Assembly: GCA_963809825.1 (NCBI GenBank)
Contig: CAWELJ010000013.1
Coordinates: forward strand, 62,001-126,000
Reading direction: 5' to 3'
DNA from: Bog-473 sp963809825
Lineage (GTDB): Bacteria; Actinomycetota; Acidimicrobiia; Acidimicrobiales; RAAP-2
DNA length: 64,000 nucleotides
The notes under the pieces are model-generated. The model had not been told where the DNA came from and ran no database searches. It saw only the letters and a list, made by a program, of their open reading frames with translations. Of this stretch, positions 8,050 through 15,138 are shown piece after piece; within the stretch, counting starts at the first letter, position 1, and the number at the start of each line of letters is the position of its first letter. The position numbers and the translations under genes are program-made.

Positions 8050-9015
8050 ATGCGTACTCGCCTCACTGAGCTGCTCGGGATCGAGCACCCCGTCATGCTG
8101 GCCGGTATGGGGGGCGTGTCGTACTCCCAATTGGTGGCCGCCGTCTCGGGGGCGGGCGGCTTCGGATGCCTGGGCGCCTCCACCATGGGCGACGAGAAGA
8201 TGGCCGAGGAGATCGCGGCCGTGCGCGCCGCCACGGACAAGCCCTTCGGCGTCGATCTACTCACGGCCATGCCGGGCGGCCTGACCGAGCAGGTCAAGAT
8301 CGTCATCGAGGGCGGTGCCTCGGCGTTCGTGGCCGGACTGGGAGTCCCGACCGAAGTCGTCGAGCTGTGCCACACGCACGGCGTGATCGTCGTCAGCATG
8401 TGCGGCAAGGTCGAGCATGCGGTGCGCGCCGTCGAGGCGGGGTGCGACCTGGTGGTGGCGCAGGGGACCGAAGCCGGCGGCCACACGGGCCAGATCGCGG
8501 CGCTCCCCCTGATCCCCCAGATCGTCGACGCGGTCGGCGACCGTGTGCCCGTAGTCGCGGCCGGCGGCATCTTCGACGGCCGGGGACTGGCCGCCGCCCT
8601 GTCGCTCGGCGCCGACGGCATCTGGGTCGGCACCCGCTTCATCGCCACTCCCGAGGCGCGGGGCGTGCTGGGCTACAAGGAGAAGCTGCTGTCCAGCCGG
8701 GAGGACCAGACCACAGTGAGCCGCGCCTACTCCGGCAAGACGATGCGCGTCGTGCGCAACGCGTACACGGACTACTACGACGAGCACCCCGACGAGCTCA
8801 AGAAGTTTCCCGAGCAGCTCGGCATCTCCTACGGGAACGGGACGTTGCATCTCGGCGGTGACTCCTTCACCGACGGCGTCGACGTGGAGAGGGAGTGCTA
8901 TCCGGCCGGGCAAGGCGTGGGAGCGATCTCCCAGCTCGTGCCGGCCGGCGAGCTCGTCCACCGTTTCGTCGCCGAAGCCGAAGCGGTGCTCGACCGCTTG
9001 TCGGTCCTACGCTGA
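8050..9015 (+). CDS. Nitronate monooxygenase / FMN-dependent enoyl-reductase-like protein
   Basis: A 321-residue TIM-barrel flavoprotein of the nitronate monooxygenase (2-nitropropane dioxygenase)/FabK superfamily. Visible family marks are HPVMLAGMGG at the N-terminus, the FMN-phosphate region GTEAGGHTG near residue 140, VVAAGGIFDGRG near 172 and LGADGIWVGTRFIATPEA near 187. Such enzymes oxidise alkyl nitronates or act as NAD(P)H:quinone or enoyl reductases. I place the start at 8050 because GGAAG precedes it; an ATG at 8020 would add 10 unconserved residues. An SDR gene follows 66 bp later on the same strand and may be co-transcribed. Confidence 0.87.
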   Translation: MRTRLTELLGIEHPVMLAGMGGVSYSQLVAAVSGAGGFGCLGASTMGDEKMAEEIAAVRAATDKPFGVDLLTAMPGGLTEQVKIVIEGGASAFVAGLGVPTEVVELCHTHGVIVVSMCGKVEHAVRAVEAGCDLVVAQGTEAGGHTGQIAALPLIPQIVDAVGDRVPVVAAGGIFDGRGLAAALSLGADGIWVGTRFIATPEARGVLGYKEKLLSSREDQTTVSRAYSGKTMRVVRNAYTDYYDEHPDELKKFPEQLGISYGNGTLHLGGDSFTDGVDVERECYPAGQGVGAISQLVPAGELVHRFVAEAEAVLDRLSVLR

Positions 9016-9081
9016 ACGACAGCGGCGGCAGCGCACCGGGCACCGCGTGACGCGCAGGCCGGGACCGCAGGGAGCTGCGTC

Positions 9082-9900
9082 GTGAGCGCTCCGGCCGCCG
9101 AGCCCCGCGTCGCGCTCGTGACGGGGGCGAACCACGGCATCGGCGCCGCGGTGGCCAAGGCCCTGGCGGCACGGGGGGTCGCGGTGCTGTGCACGTACTA
9201 CCGCAACGAGCGCCAAGGCGGATTCGACGACCCTGCGCTCCCGGCCGCGTACCGGGCCACCCGGATGGCGCGGGCCGACTTCGTCGTCGAGTCGATCAGG
9301 GCCGCAGGTGGGCGGGCGGCCGCGGTCGAGGCCGACCTGTCCGACGCGAGCGCGGTGCCCCGGCTGTTCGACGCGGCCGAGGGGGAGCTCGGCCCGGTGC
9401 AGATCCTGGTCAACAATGCGTCGGGATGGATCGCCGACTCGTTCGCCCCCGCCGCCACGGACCGGTTCGGTCGGGCCCAGTCACTGCCCACCGCCCGCAC
9501 GATCGACCAGGTGTTCGCGGTCGACGCCCGGGCGGCGGCCCTGCTCATCGCCGAGTACGCGCGACGCCACGTTGGTCGCCAGGACCAGTGGGGCCGCATC
9601 ATCGGGCTGACCTCGGGCGACGGCGACGGCTTCCCCGAGGAGGTCTCCTACGGCGCCGCCAAGGCGGCTCAGGTCAACTACACCCTCAGCGCGGCCAACG
9701 AGCTGGCTCGATACGGCGTCACCGCCAACGTCGTCCACCCCCCCATCACCGACACCGGCTGGGTCGGCCCGAGGGTCGCATCCTTGGCCCGTTCCTCGGG
9801 CCGCCGGGTGGCTACGCCCAAGGAGGTGGCGGAGGTCGTCGCCTACCTCGCGTCGGACGCCTCGGCGCTCATCACCGGGAACGTGATCCGGCTCCGCTGA
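9082..9900 (+). CDS. SDR-family oxidoreductase
   Basis: A 272-residue classical short-chain dehydrogenase/reductase. It has the cofactor motif TGANHGIGAAVA at residues 14-25, NNAS in the NNAG position, a Ser in the LTSGDG strand and the catalytic YGAAK (Y-x3-K). The long insert between the first strand and the third (about residues 40-75, with RNERQGGFDDPALPAAY) is unusual and may shape the substrate site. Closest relatives by appearance are 3-oxoacyl-ACP reductase-like SDRs; the substrate is unknown. The GTG start is supported by AGGGAG 8 nt upstream. Confidence 0.87.
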   Translation: MSAPAAEPRVALVTGANHGIGAAVAKALAARGVAVLCTYYRNERQGGFDDPALPAAYRATRMARADFVVESIRAAGGRAAAVEADLSDASAVPRLFDAAEGELGPVQILVNNASGWIADSFAPAATDRFGRAQSLPTARTIDQVFAVDARAAALLIAEYARRHVGRQDQWGRIIGLTSGDGDGFPEEVSYGAAKAAQVNYTLSAANELARYGVTANVVHPPITDTGWVGPRVASLARSSGRRVATPKEVAEVVAYLASDASALITGNVIRLR

Positions 9901-9989
9901 CTCCCCCGGAGCCGCCGCTTCACCCGTTGTGCCTGTTCAGGCACCTTTCTTTCGTCGCTCCCGAGTTTCGGGACTTATATGAAATATTC

Positions 9990-9999
9990 TGATATATCA
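9990..9999. promoter_or_regulatory. AT-rich palindrome upstream of the padR-ABC operon
   Basis: TGATATATCA is a perfect 10-bp palindrome in a short A+T-rich island (about 9975-10005) that stands out in the GC-rich surroundings, 67 bp before the PadR start. PadR repressors bind AT-rich inverted repeats in their own promoters, so this is the natural operator candidate for the padR-ABC operon. No convincing -35/-10 pair could be fixed around it. Confidence 0.4.
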
Positions 10000-10065
10000 T
10001 TAGTGTTCACAAGACGTACGAACAAGGAACGCCCCCACTGCGGGGCACATCACGAGGAGTCAGCA

Positions 10066-10635
10066 ATGACACACGGACACGAACAAGAACACGGACACGA
10101 CAAGGTCCACGAGCACGACCACCCCCACGATCACCTCTTCGCCGGTCGCGGCATGCGGGGCCGCTGGGGAGAGCGGGGCGGCTTCGGCCGCGGTTGGGGC
10201 GGTGGCCGGCGGATGCCCCGCGGCGCGATCCGGACGGCCATCCTGGTCGCCCTGCGTGACGAGCCGGCCCACGGGTACGAGGTGATGCGCCGCCTCGACG
10301 AGATGAGCGGCGGCCTGTGGCGCCCGAGTCCCGGGTCGGTCTATCCGCACCTCCAGATGCTCGAGGACGAGGGTCTGGTGCGGTCGAGCGACGTCGACGG
10401 GAGCCGCACCTACACGCTCACGGAGACGGGTCGGGCCGAGACCGAGAACGTCACGCTCCCCTGGCAGTCCGGGCCGATCGACGACGGGGTCCGCACGTTG
10501 CGCGAGAGCATGGGTCAGCTGATGAGCGCGGCCAAGCAGCTGGCGGGCGCCGGGCAGACGTCACAGGTCGAGCGTGGAACCGCCGTCATCCAAAAGGCCC
10601 GCAAGGAGCTGTACCAGATACTCGCCGAGGACTGA
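10066..10635 (+). CDS. PadR-family regulator with His-rich N-terminus
   Basis: A 189-residue PadR regulator. The winged helix runs from about residue 48 (RGAIRTAILVALRDEPAHGYEVM) through GSVYPHLQMLEDEGLV to the wing with SRTYTLTETGRAE; a C-terminal dimerisation helix follows. The first 24 residues hold nine His residues alternating with acidic ones, then a Gly/Arg-rich stretch to residue 47. The His cluster could bind metal. I start at 10066 because GAGGAG is 7 nt upstream; the ORF is open to 9979. It is followed by an ABC exporter pair, which it probably represses in the absence of an inducer. Confidence 0.88.
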   Translation: MTHGHEQEHGHDKVHEHDHPHDHLFAGRGMRGRWGERGGFGRGWGGGRRMPRGAIRTAILVALRDEPAHGYEVMRRLDEMSGGLWRPSPGSVYPHLQMLEDEGLVRSSDVDGSRTYTLTETGRAETENVTLPWQSGPIDDGVRTLRESMGQLMSAAKQLAGAGQTSQVERGTAVIQKARKELYQILAED

Positions 10636-10686
10636 GCCGACATCGGTCCATCGGGTTCGGAGACCGGTACTGTGCACGGGGAACCT

Positions 10687-11685
10687 ATGACCACCACCAC
10701 TGCCGCAAGCCCGCGCGACGGCGCGTCCGCCGGGCCCGGTGCCCCCATCATCGAGACGGTGGGCCTCACCAAGACCTACCAGGGCACCGACTTCCGGGCC
10801 GTCGACCAACTGAGCCTCCGGGTCGGTGCGGGCGAGGTCTTCGGACTGCTCGGTCCCAACGGGGCCGGCAAGACCACCACGGTCGGCGTCCTGACGACGA
10901 GGGTCATCCCCACCGAGGGACAGGCCCTCGTCGGCGGCATCGACGTCGTCCGCCACCCGACGCTCGTCAAGCAGCTCATCGGCGTCGTGTCCCAGCAGAA
11001 CACGCTGGACCGCCAGCTCACGCCGTGGGAGAACCTCTACTTCCACGGCCGCCTCTTCGGGATGGGACCGAAGGAGTGCCGGCAGACCGCCGATGAGCTC
11101 CTCGAGCGGTTCCAGCTGAGCCGGTTCGCCAAGGCATCGGTGTACGCCCTCTCGGGCGGCATGGCACAGAGGCTGATGGTGGCCCGGGCGATCTTTCACC
11201 GACCCGCCGTGCTGTTCCTCGACGAGCCCACCGCCGGACTCGACCCCCAGGGCCGTCTGGCCCTCTGGGATCTGCTCGGCGGCCTCAACGCCGAGGGCCA
11301 GACCATCCTCCTCACGACGCACTACATGGAGGAGGCCGACAAGCTCTGTGACCGCGTGGCCATCATGGACCACGGCAAGATCCTGGCCCTCGACACCCCG
11401 GCAGAGTTGAAGCGCGGCGTTGGTGCCGACACCATCGTGACGGTGAAGGCGGCCGGGGACACCGAGCAGCTCGCCCAGGCGTTCCGTGAGCGGCTCGACG
11501 GCCTGACGCGGACCCGCGAGATCACCGAAGGTGTCGAGTTGCAGATCCGCGGCTCGGACCGCCTGGTGCCGCGCATCGTCGAAGCGGCGGAGAGTGCAGG
11601 GTTCTCCTTGGCCGACCTCTCGGTCGCGGAGCCCACCCTCGAGACGGTCTTCATCGGGTTGACCGGCAAGGAGCTGCGCGACTGA
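10687..11685 (+). CDS. ABC exporter ATP-binding protein, DrrA-like
   Basis: A 332-residue ABC ATPase of the daunorubicin-resistance (DrrA) type. Walker A is GPNGAGKTT near residue 56, the signature is LSGGMAQRLMVAR near 153, Walker B is AVLFLDEPTAGLDPQG near 176 and the switch His is in LLTTHYMEEAD near 206. The last 90 residues form the accessory domain common in this subfamily. GGGGAA precedes the ATG at 10687, so I prefer it to the in-frame GTG at 10672. It lies 51 bp after the PadR gene and its stop overlaps the start of the permease, so the three form one operon for export of a lipophilic compound or lipid. Confidence 0.92.
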   Translation: MTTTTAASPRDGASAGPGAPIIETVGLTKTYQGTDFRAVDQLSLRVGAGEVFGLLGPNGAGKTTTVGVLTTRVIPTEGQALVGGIDVVRHPTLVKQLIGVVSQQNTLDRQLTPWENLYFHGRLFGMGPKECRQTADELLERFQLSRFAKASVYALSGGMAQRLMVARAIFHRPAVLFLDEPTAGLDPQGRLALWDLLGGLNAEGQTILLTTHYMEEADKLCDRVAIMDHGKILALDTPAELKRGVGADTIVTVKAAGDTEQLAQAFRERLDGLTRTREITEGVELQIRGSDRLVPRIVEAAESAGFSLADLSVAEPTLETVFIGLTGKELRD

Positions 11686-12593
11686 TGTCCGCCACCACGT
11701 CTTCGACCGTCCCGCCTCACACCTTCGGACCACTGGGTTCGCACAACGTCGACCGCGCGCCCACACGATCGGCCACTGCGGCCAGCTGGACCTCGTTGCG
11801 AGCGCTGATCCTGCGAGACCTGGTCGTGCTCTGGAAGCACAAGGTCGAGTTCACCGTGCGCACCCTGGTGCAGCCGTTCCTCCTGTGCTTCGTCTTCCTC
11901 TATGTGTTCCCGAAGATCGGCCAGGGTATCGGCGGCAGCGGCGTCCCGGGAGCGGAGTCCGCGTTCGCCACGGTGCTCGTGCCGGGGGTGGTGGGGCTGT
12001 CGATCATGTTCCAGGGGATCCAGGCCGTGGCGATGCCTCTGGCGCAGGAGTTCGGCTTCACCCGGGAGATCGAGGACCGGGTGCAGGCTCCCTGCCCCAT
12101 CTGGCTCGTGGCGATCTCCAAGGTGATCTCGGGAGCAGCGCAGGGGCTGATCTCGGCGGCAATCGTCCTCCCCATCGCGTCGGTGGTCCACGCCGCCGGT
12201 GTCGAGGCGCACATCCACCTCCATTGGTTGCTGATCCTCACCCTCGTCCCGCTCTCGTGCGTCTGCATGGCGTCACTCGGCCTGTTGCTGGGAACATCGT
12301 TCGAGCCGCGCAACCTGGGCCTCATGTTCGGATTCATCGTGCTGCCCATCACCTTCCTGGGGGGCACGTACTACCAGTGGACGCGGCTCGCACCGGTCGA
12401 GGCCGGATCCGTCCACTGGCTGCAGATCATCGTGCTGGTCAACCCGCTCATCTACATCAACGACGGCATGCGGGCCGCGTTCACCGACGCCGCCCACATG
12501 CACCTCTACGTCATCTATCCCGCCATCGTGGCATTCGGCGTGATCTTCCTGGCGCTCGGTCTGCGCAATTTCCGCAACAAGGTGTTGGCCTGA
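11685..12593 (+). CDS. ABC-2 type exporter permease, DrrB-like
   Basis: A 302-residue ABC-2 permease. After a variable N-terminus it has six hydrophobic segments: about residues 60-80, 99-120, 142-165, 172-197, 203-224 and 275-295. The charged start of the core, LRALILRDLVVLWKHK, and the GTYYQW segment near 225 fit the DrrB/NodJ group. The ATG overlaps the TGA of the ATPase gene (TGATG), showing translational coupling. With the DrrA-like ATPase it should form a two-component exporter in the plasma membrane; the substrate is unknown. Confidence 0.88.
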   Translation: MSATTSSTVPPHTFGPLGSHNVDRAPTRSATAASWTSLRALILRDLVVLWKHKVEFTVRTLVQPFLLCFVFLYVFPKIGQGIGGSGVPGAESAFATVLVPGVVGLSIMFQGIQAVAMPLAQEFGFTREIEDRVQAPCPIWLVAISKVISGAAQGLISAAIVLPIASVVHAAGVEAHIHLHWLLILTLVPLSCVCMASLGLLLGTSFEPRNLGLMFGFIVLPITFLGGTYYQWTRLAPVEAGSVHWLQIIVLVNPLIYINDGMRAAFTDAAHMHLYVIYPAIVAFGVIFLALGLRNFRNKVLA

Positions 12594-12606
12594 TCGGCGC
12601 CGCGCT

Positions 12607-12623
12607 CCCCGATCGGATCGGGG
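12607..12623 (+). terminator. Short GC hairpin after the ABC exporter operon
   Basis: CCCCGAT-CGG-ATCGGGG is a perfect 7-bp stem with a 3-nt loop, 14 bp after the permease stop. No T-run follows, so if it ends transcription it is not a classical intrinsic terminator. Confidence 0.3.
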
Positions 12624-12741
12624 GGCGGTCCCTGATGACGCCGCGCCGGCACGGTGCCTGGACGGCGGGACCAGCCTCACGGGACCGGCCGGGTTGCACA
12701 TCCGGAAGCACCAGGTCTGGTGGCCTTTGCGCGAAATGTAG

Positions 12742-12779
12742 GCGGATCGCGCCTGATCCGCAGCACACCTGGGTAGGGT
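12742..12779 (+). promoter_or_regulatory. Putative promoter/operator of egtBD
   Basis: GCGGATC-GCGCCT-GATCCGC (12742-12761) is a 7-bp perfect inverted repeat. Its right half recurs as TGATCCGC at 12779-12786. Between them TAGGGT (12774-12779) fits a TANNNT -10 box about 60 nt before the egtB start. The layout suggests a repressor or activator site just upstream of, and overlapping, the promoter. Nothing else shows which factor would bind. Confidence 0.35.
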
Positions 12780-12840
12780 GATCCGCAACCGGACATCCAG
12801 TGCGCAACCGCTCCGGGTGGGGTGGCGAAGGGACGGAGTA

Positions 12841-14115
12841 ATGGAGAAGAGCGGTCGGACAGCACCGTCTGAACTCCTGGAGGACTACGGCCGGGTGCGC
12901 GCCCTGACCGAACGTCTCGCATCGGTCCTGAGCGCGGAGGACCAGACCGTCCAGACGATGCCCGACGTCAGCCCGACGAAGTGGCACCGCGCCCACGTCA
13001 CGTGGTTCTTCGAGACCTTCCTGCTCGGGGAGTACGCCCGCGAGTACCAGGCGTTCGACGACACGTACGCCTACATCTTCAACTCCTACTACGAGGCCGT
13101 CGGCGCCCGGCACCCCCGACCTGAGCGCGGGTTCCTCTCGCGGCCTGGCGTCGCGGACATCGCTCGCTACCGCGCCCACGTCGACGCCGCCATGGCGCCG
13201 CTGCTCGAGCATCCCGATCAACCCGGTCTGTCCGAGCTGATCGTCCTGGGGCTCCATCACGAGCAGCAGCATCAGGAGCTCCTCCTCATGGACATCAAGC
13301 ACGTCCTGTCGCGCAATCCCCTCCACCCGGTCTACCTGGCGGGGACGTCCCCGGTCTCGGGCACCCATCCGCCCAAGGCCGGCTGGTTGGAGCATGACGG
13401 CGGCCCCGTCGAGATCGGCCATCGCGGGGTCGGGTTCGGCTTCGACAACGAGTTCCCCGTGCACACGGTGCACCTCACCCCCTTCGGGCTCGCGGACCGG
13501 CCGGTGACCTGCGGCGAATGGCTGTCCTTCATGGAGGACGACGGCTACCACCGCCCCGAGTTCTGGCTCTCCGACGGCTGGGCCGTCGTGAACACCCAGC
13601 AGTGGGAGGCCCCCCTCTACTGGTGGCGCGATCCCGACCACCCGGACCGCTGGCTGCAGTTCACGCTGGCCGGGGTCCGGCCGGTCGACCCCGACGAGCC
13701 CGTCTGCCACGTGAGCTACTACGAGGCGGATGCGTTCGCCCACTGGACGGGCATGCGTCTGCCCACCGAGCCCGAATGGGAGACCGTCGCCGCGGCCCAC
13801 GGTGAGGGCGACAACTTCTTGGGGGACGATTTCCTCTTACACGGTGCACCCCATCCGCGGCCCGCGGTGTCGACCAACGGCATCTTCGGCGACACCTGGG
13901 AGTGGACATCGACGGCGTACTCCCCCTATCCGGGATTCCGCGCCGCAGCGGGCGCCGTCGGCGAGTACAACGGCAAGTTCATGGTCAGCCAGTACGTGCT
14001 CCGGGGTGGGTGCTGCGCGACCCCACGCGGGCACGTCCGCGCCACCTACCGCAACTTCTTCCCGCCGGGCGCCCGTTGGTCGTTCGGCGGCGTGCGCCTG
14101 GCCCGGGATCCCTGA
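12841..14115 (+). CDS. egtB: Ergothioneine biosynthesis sulfoxide synthase EgtB
   Basis: The 424-residue protein is EgtB, the non-haem iron enzyme that joins trimethyl-histidine (hercynine) to gamma-glutamylcysteine or cysteine with O2 to make the sulfoxide intermediate of ergothioneine. The N-terminal DinB-like domain supplies the iron ligands: KWHRAHVTWF (His52) and HHEQQHQE (His140 and His144 as H-x3-H). The C-terminal FGE-sulfatase-like domain runs from about residue 180 to the end, with GDTWEWTSTAY and VLRGGCCATP as landmarks. The ATG at 12841 follows GGAG at 6 nt; the open frame upstream to 12778 lacks a site. egtD follows 3 bp later. Confidence 0.95.
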   Translation: MEKSGRTAPSELLEDYGRVRALTERLASVLSAEDQTVQTMPDVSPTKWHRAHVTWFFETFLLGEYAREYQAFDDTYAYIFNSYYEAVGARHPRPERGFLSRPGVADIARYRAHVDAAMAPLLEHPDQPGLSELIVLGLHHEQQHQELLLMDIKHVLSRNPLHPVYLAGTSPVSGTHPPKAGWLEHDGGPVEIGHRGVGFGFDNEFPVHTVHLTPFGLADRPVTCGEWLSFMEDDGYHRPEFWLSDGWAVVNTQQWEAPLYWWRDPDHPDRWLQFTLAGVRPVDPDEPVCHVSYYEADAFAHWTGMRLPTEPEWETVAAAHGEGDNFLGDDFLLHGAPHPRPAVSTNGIFGDTWEWTSTAYSPYPGFRAAAGAVGEYNGKFMVSQYVLRGGCCATPRGHVRATYRNFFPPGARWSFGGVRLARDP

Positions 14116-14118
14116 GTC

Positions 14119-15090
14119 GTGGCCTACACCATCGACGTGCACCTCTCCCCCGACGAGGTGCGGCGCCAGATGCGCGCTGACGCCCTGGAGGGGCTCCGCG
14201 GCGGCGAGAAATCGATCCCTCCCGTCTGGTTCTACGACGAGCGCGGCAGCCGGTTGTTCGAGGAGATCACCCAGCTCCCCGAGTACTACCCGACCCGGGC
14301 GGAGCGGGCCCTCCTCGAGCGGCATGCGCATTCCATCGCGGAGCTTTCCAAGGCGGACACGCTGGTCGAGCTCGGCGCGGGGGCCTGTGACAAGACCCGC
14401 GTGCTCCTGACCGCCCTCCGGGACACTGGTGCGCTGTCGAGATACGTACCCTTCGACGTGAGCGACGACTTCCTCCGGGATGCCGCCACCACCCTGTCCG
14501 GGGAGTACGACGAGCTGGACATCCATCTCGTCATCGGCGACTTCCACCAGCATCTCGCCGAGATCCCGACGCGGGGCCGGCGGATGGTCGCCTTCCTGGG
14601 CGGCACGATCGGCAACTTGAATCCGGCCCAGCGCGCCCGGTTCCTCTTCGACCTGAATTGCACGATGTCGAGTGACGACTCGCTCCTCCTCGGCACCGAC
14701 CTCGTCAAGGACCCCGGGCGGCTCGTCGCGGCCTACGACGACGCGGCCGGCGTGACGGCTGACTTCAACCGGAACGTCCTGCACGTGCTCAACGAGCAAC
14801 TGGGCGGGGACTTCGACCCCGACAACTTCCGCCACGTGGCGGTGTGGAACGAGGACCAGCAGTGGATCGAAATGCGGCTACGTGCCCAGGAGGCCACCGA
14901 GGTCTCCCTCGCCGGCGCCGGCATCACAGTCCGTTTCGACGAGGGTGAGGACCTCCTCACCGAGATCAGCGCAAAGTTCACCCCCGAGCGCGTCGAGCGC
15001 GAGCTCACCGAGGCCGGCTTCGTGGTCGAGGAGATGTGGGGCGCCGAGGACGGCGAGTTCCTGCTCTCGCTGTCCCACCCGTACTGCTGA
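14119..15090 (+). CDS. egtD: L-histidine N-alpha-methyltransferase EgtD
   Basis: The 323-residue protein is EgtD, the SAM-dependent enzyme that trimethylates histidine to hercynine, the first step of ergothioneine synthesis. The family start PPVWFYDERGSRLFEEIT is at residues 33-50, the SAM loop VELGAGACDKTRVLL near 80-94, and the substrate-binding part includes FLGGTIGNL near 160-168 and a late FHTATW-like region read here as NFRHVAVW. The length matches mycobacterial EgtD. The GTG start is 3 nt after the egtB stop, so the two are one operon. No egtA, egtC or egtE is adjacent; downstream steps must be encoded elsewhere or run with free cysteine. Confidence 0.95.
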   Translation: MAYTIDVHLSPDEVRRQMRADALEGLRGGEKSIPPVWFYDERGSRLFEEITQLPEYYPTRAERALLERHAHSIAELSKADTLVELGAGACDKTRVLLTALRDTGALSRYVPFDVSDDFLRDAATTLSGEYDELDIHLVIGDFHQHLAEIPTRGRRMVAFLGGTIGNLNPAQRARFLFDLNCTMSSDDSLLLGTDLVKDPGRLVAAYDDAAGVTADFNRNVLHVLNEQLGGDFDPDNFRHVAVWNEDQQWIEMRLRAQEATEVSLAGAGITVRFDEGEDLLTEISAKFTPERVERELTEAGFVVEEMWGAEDGEFLLSLSHPYC

Positions 15091-15138
15091 CCACTGCGAC
15101 CCGGGCGCGCCGCCGGGGACGCCCGCGACCCGTGGTCG

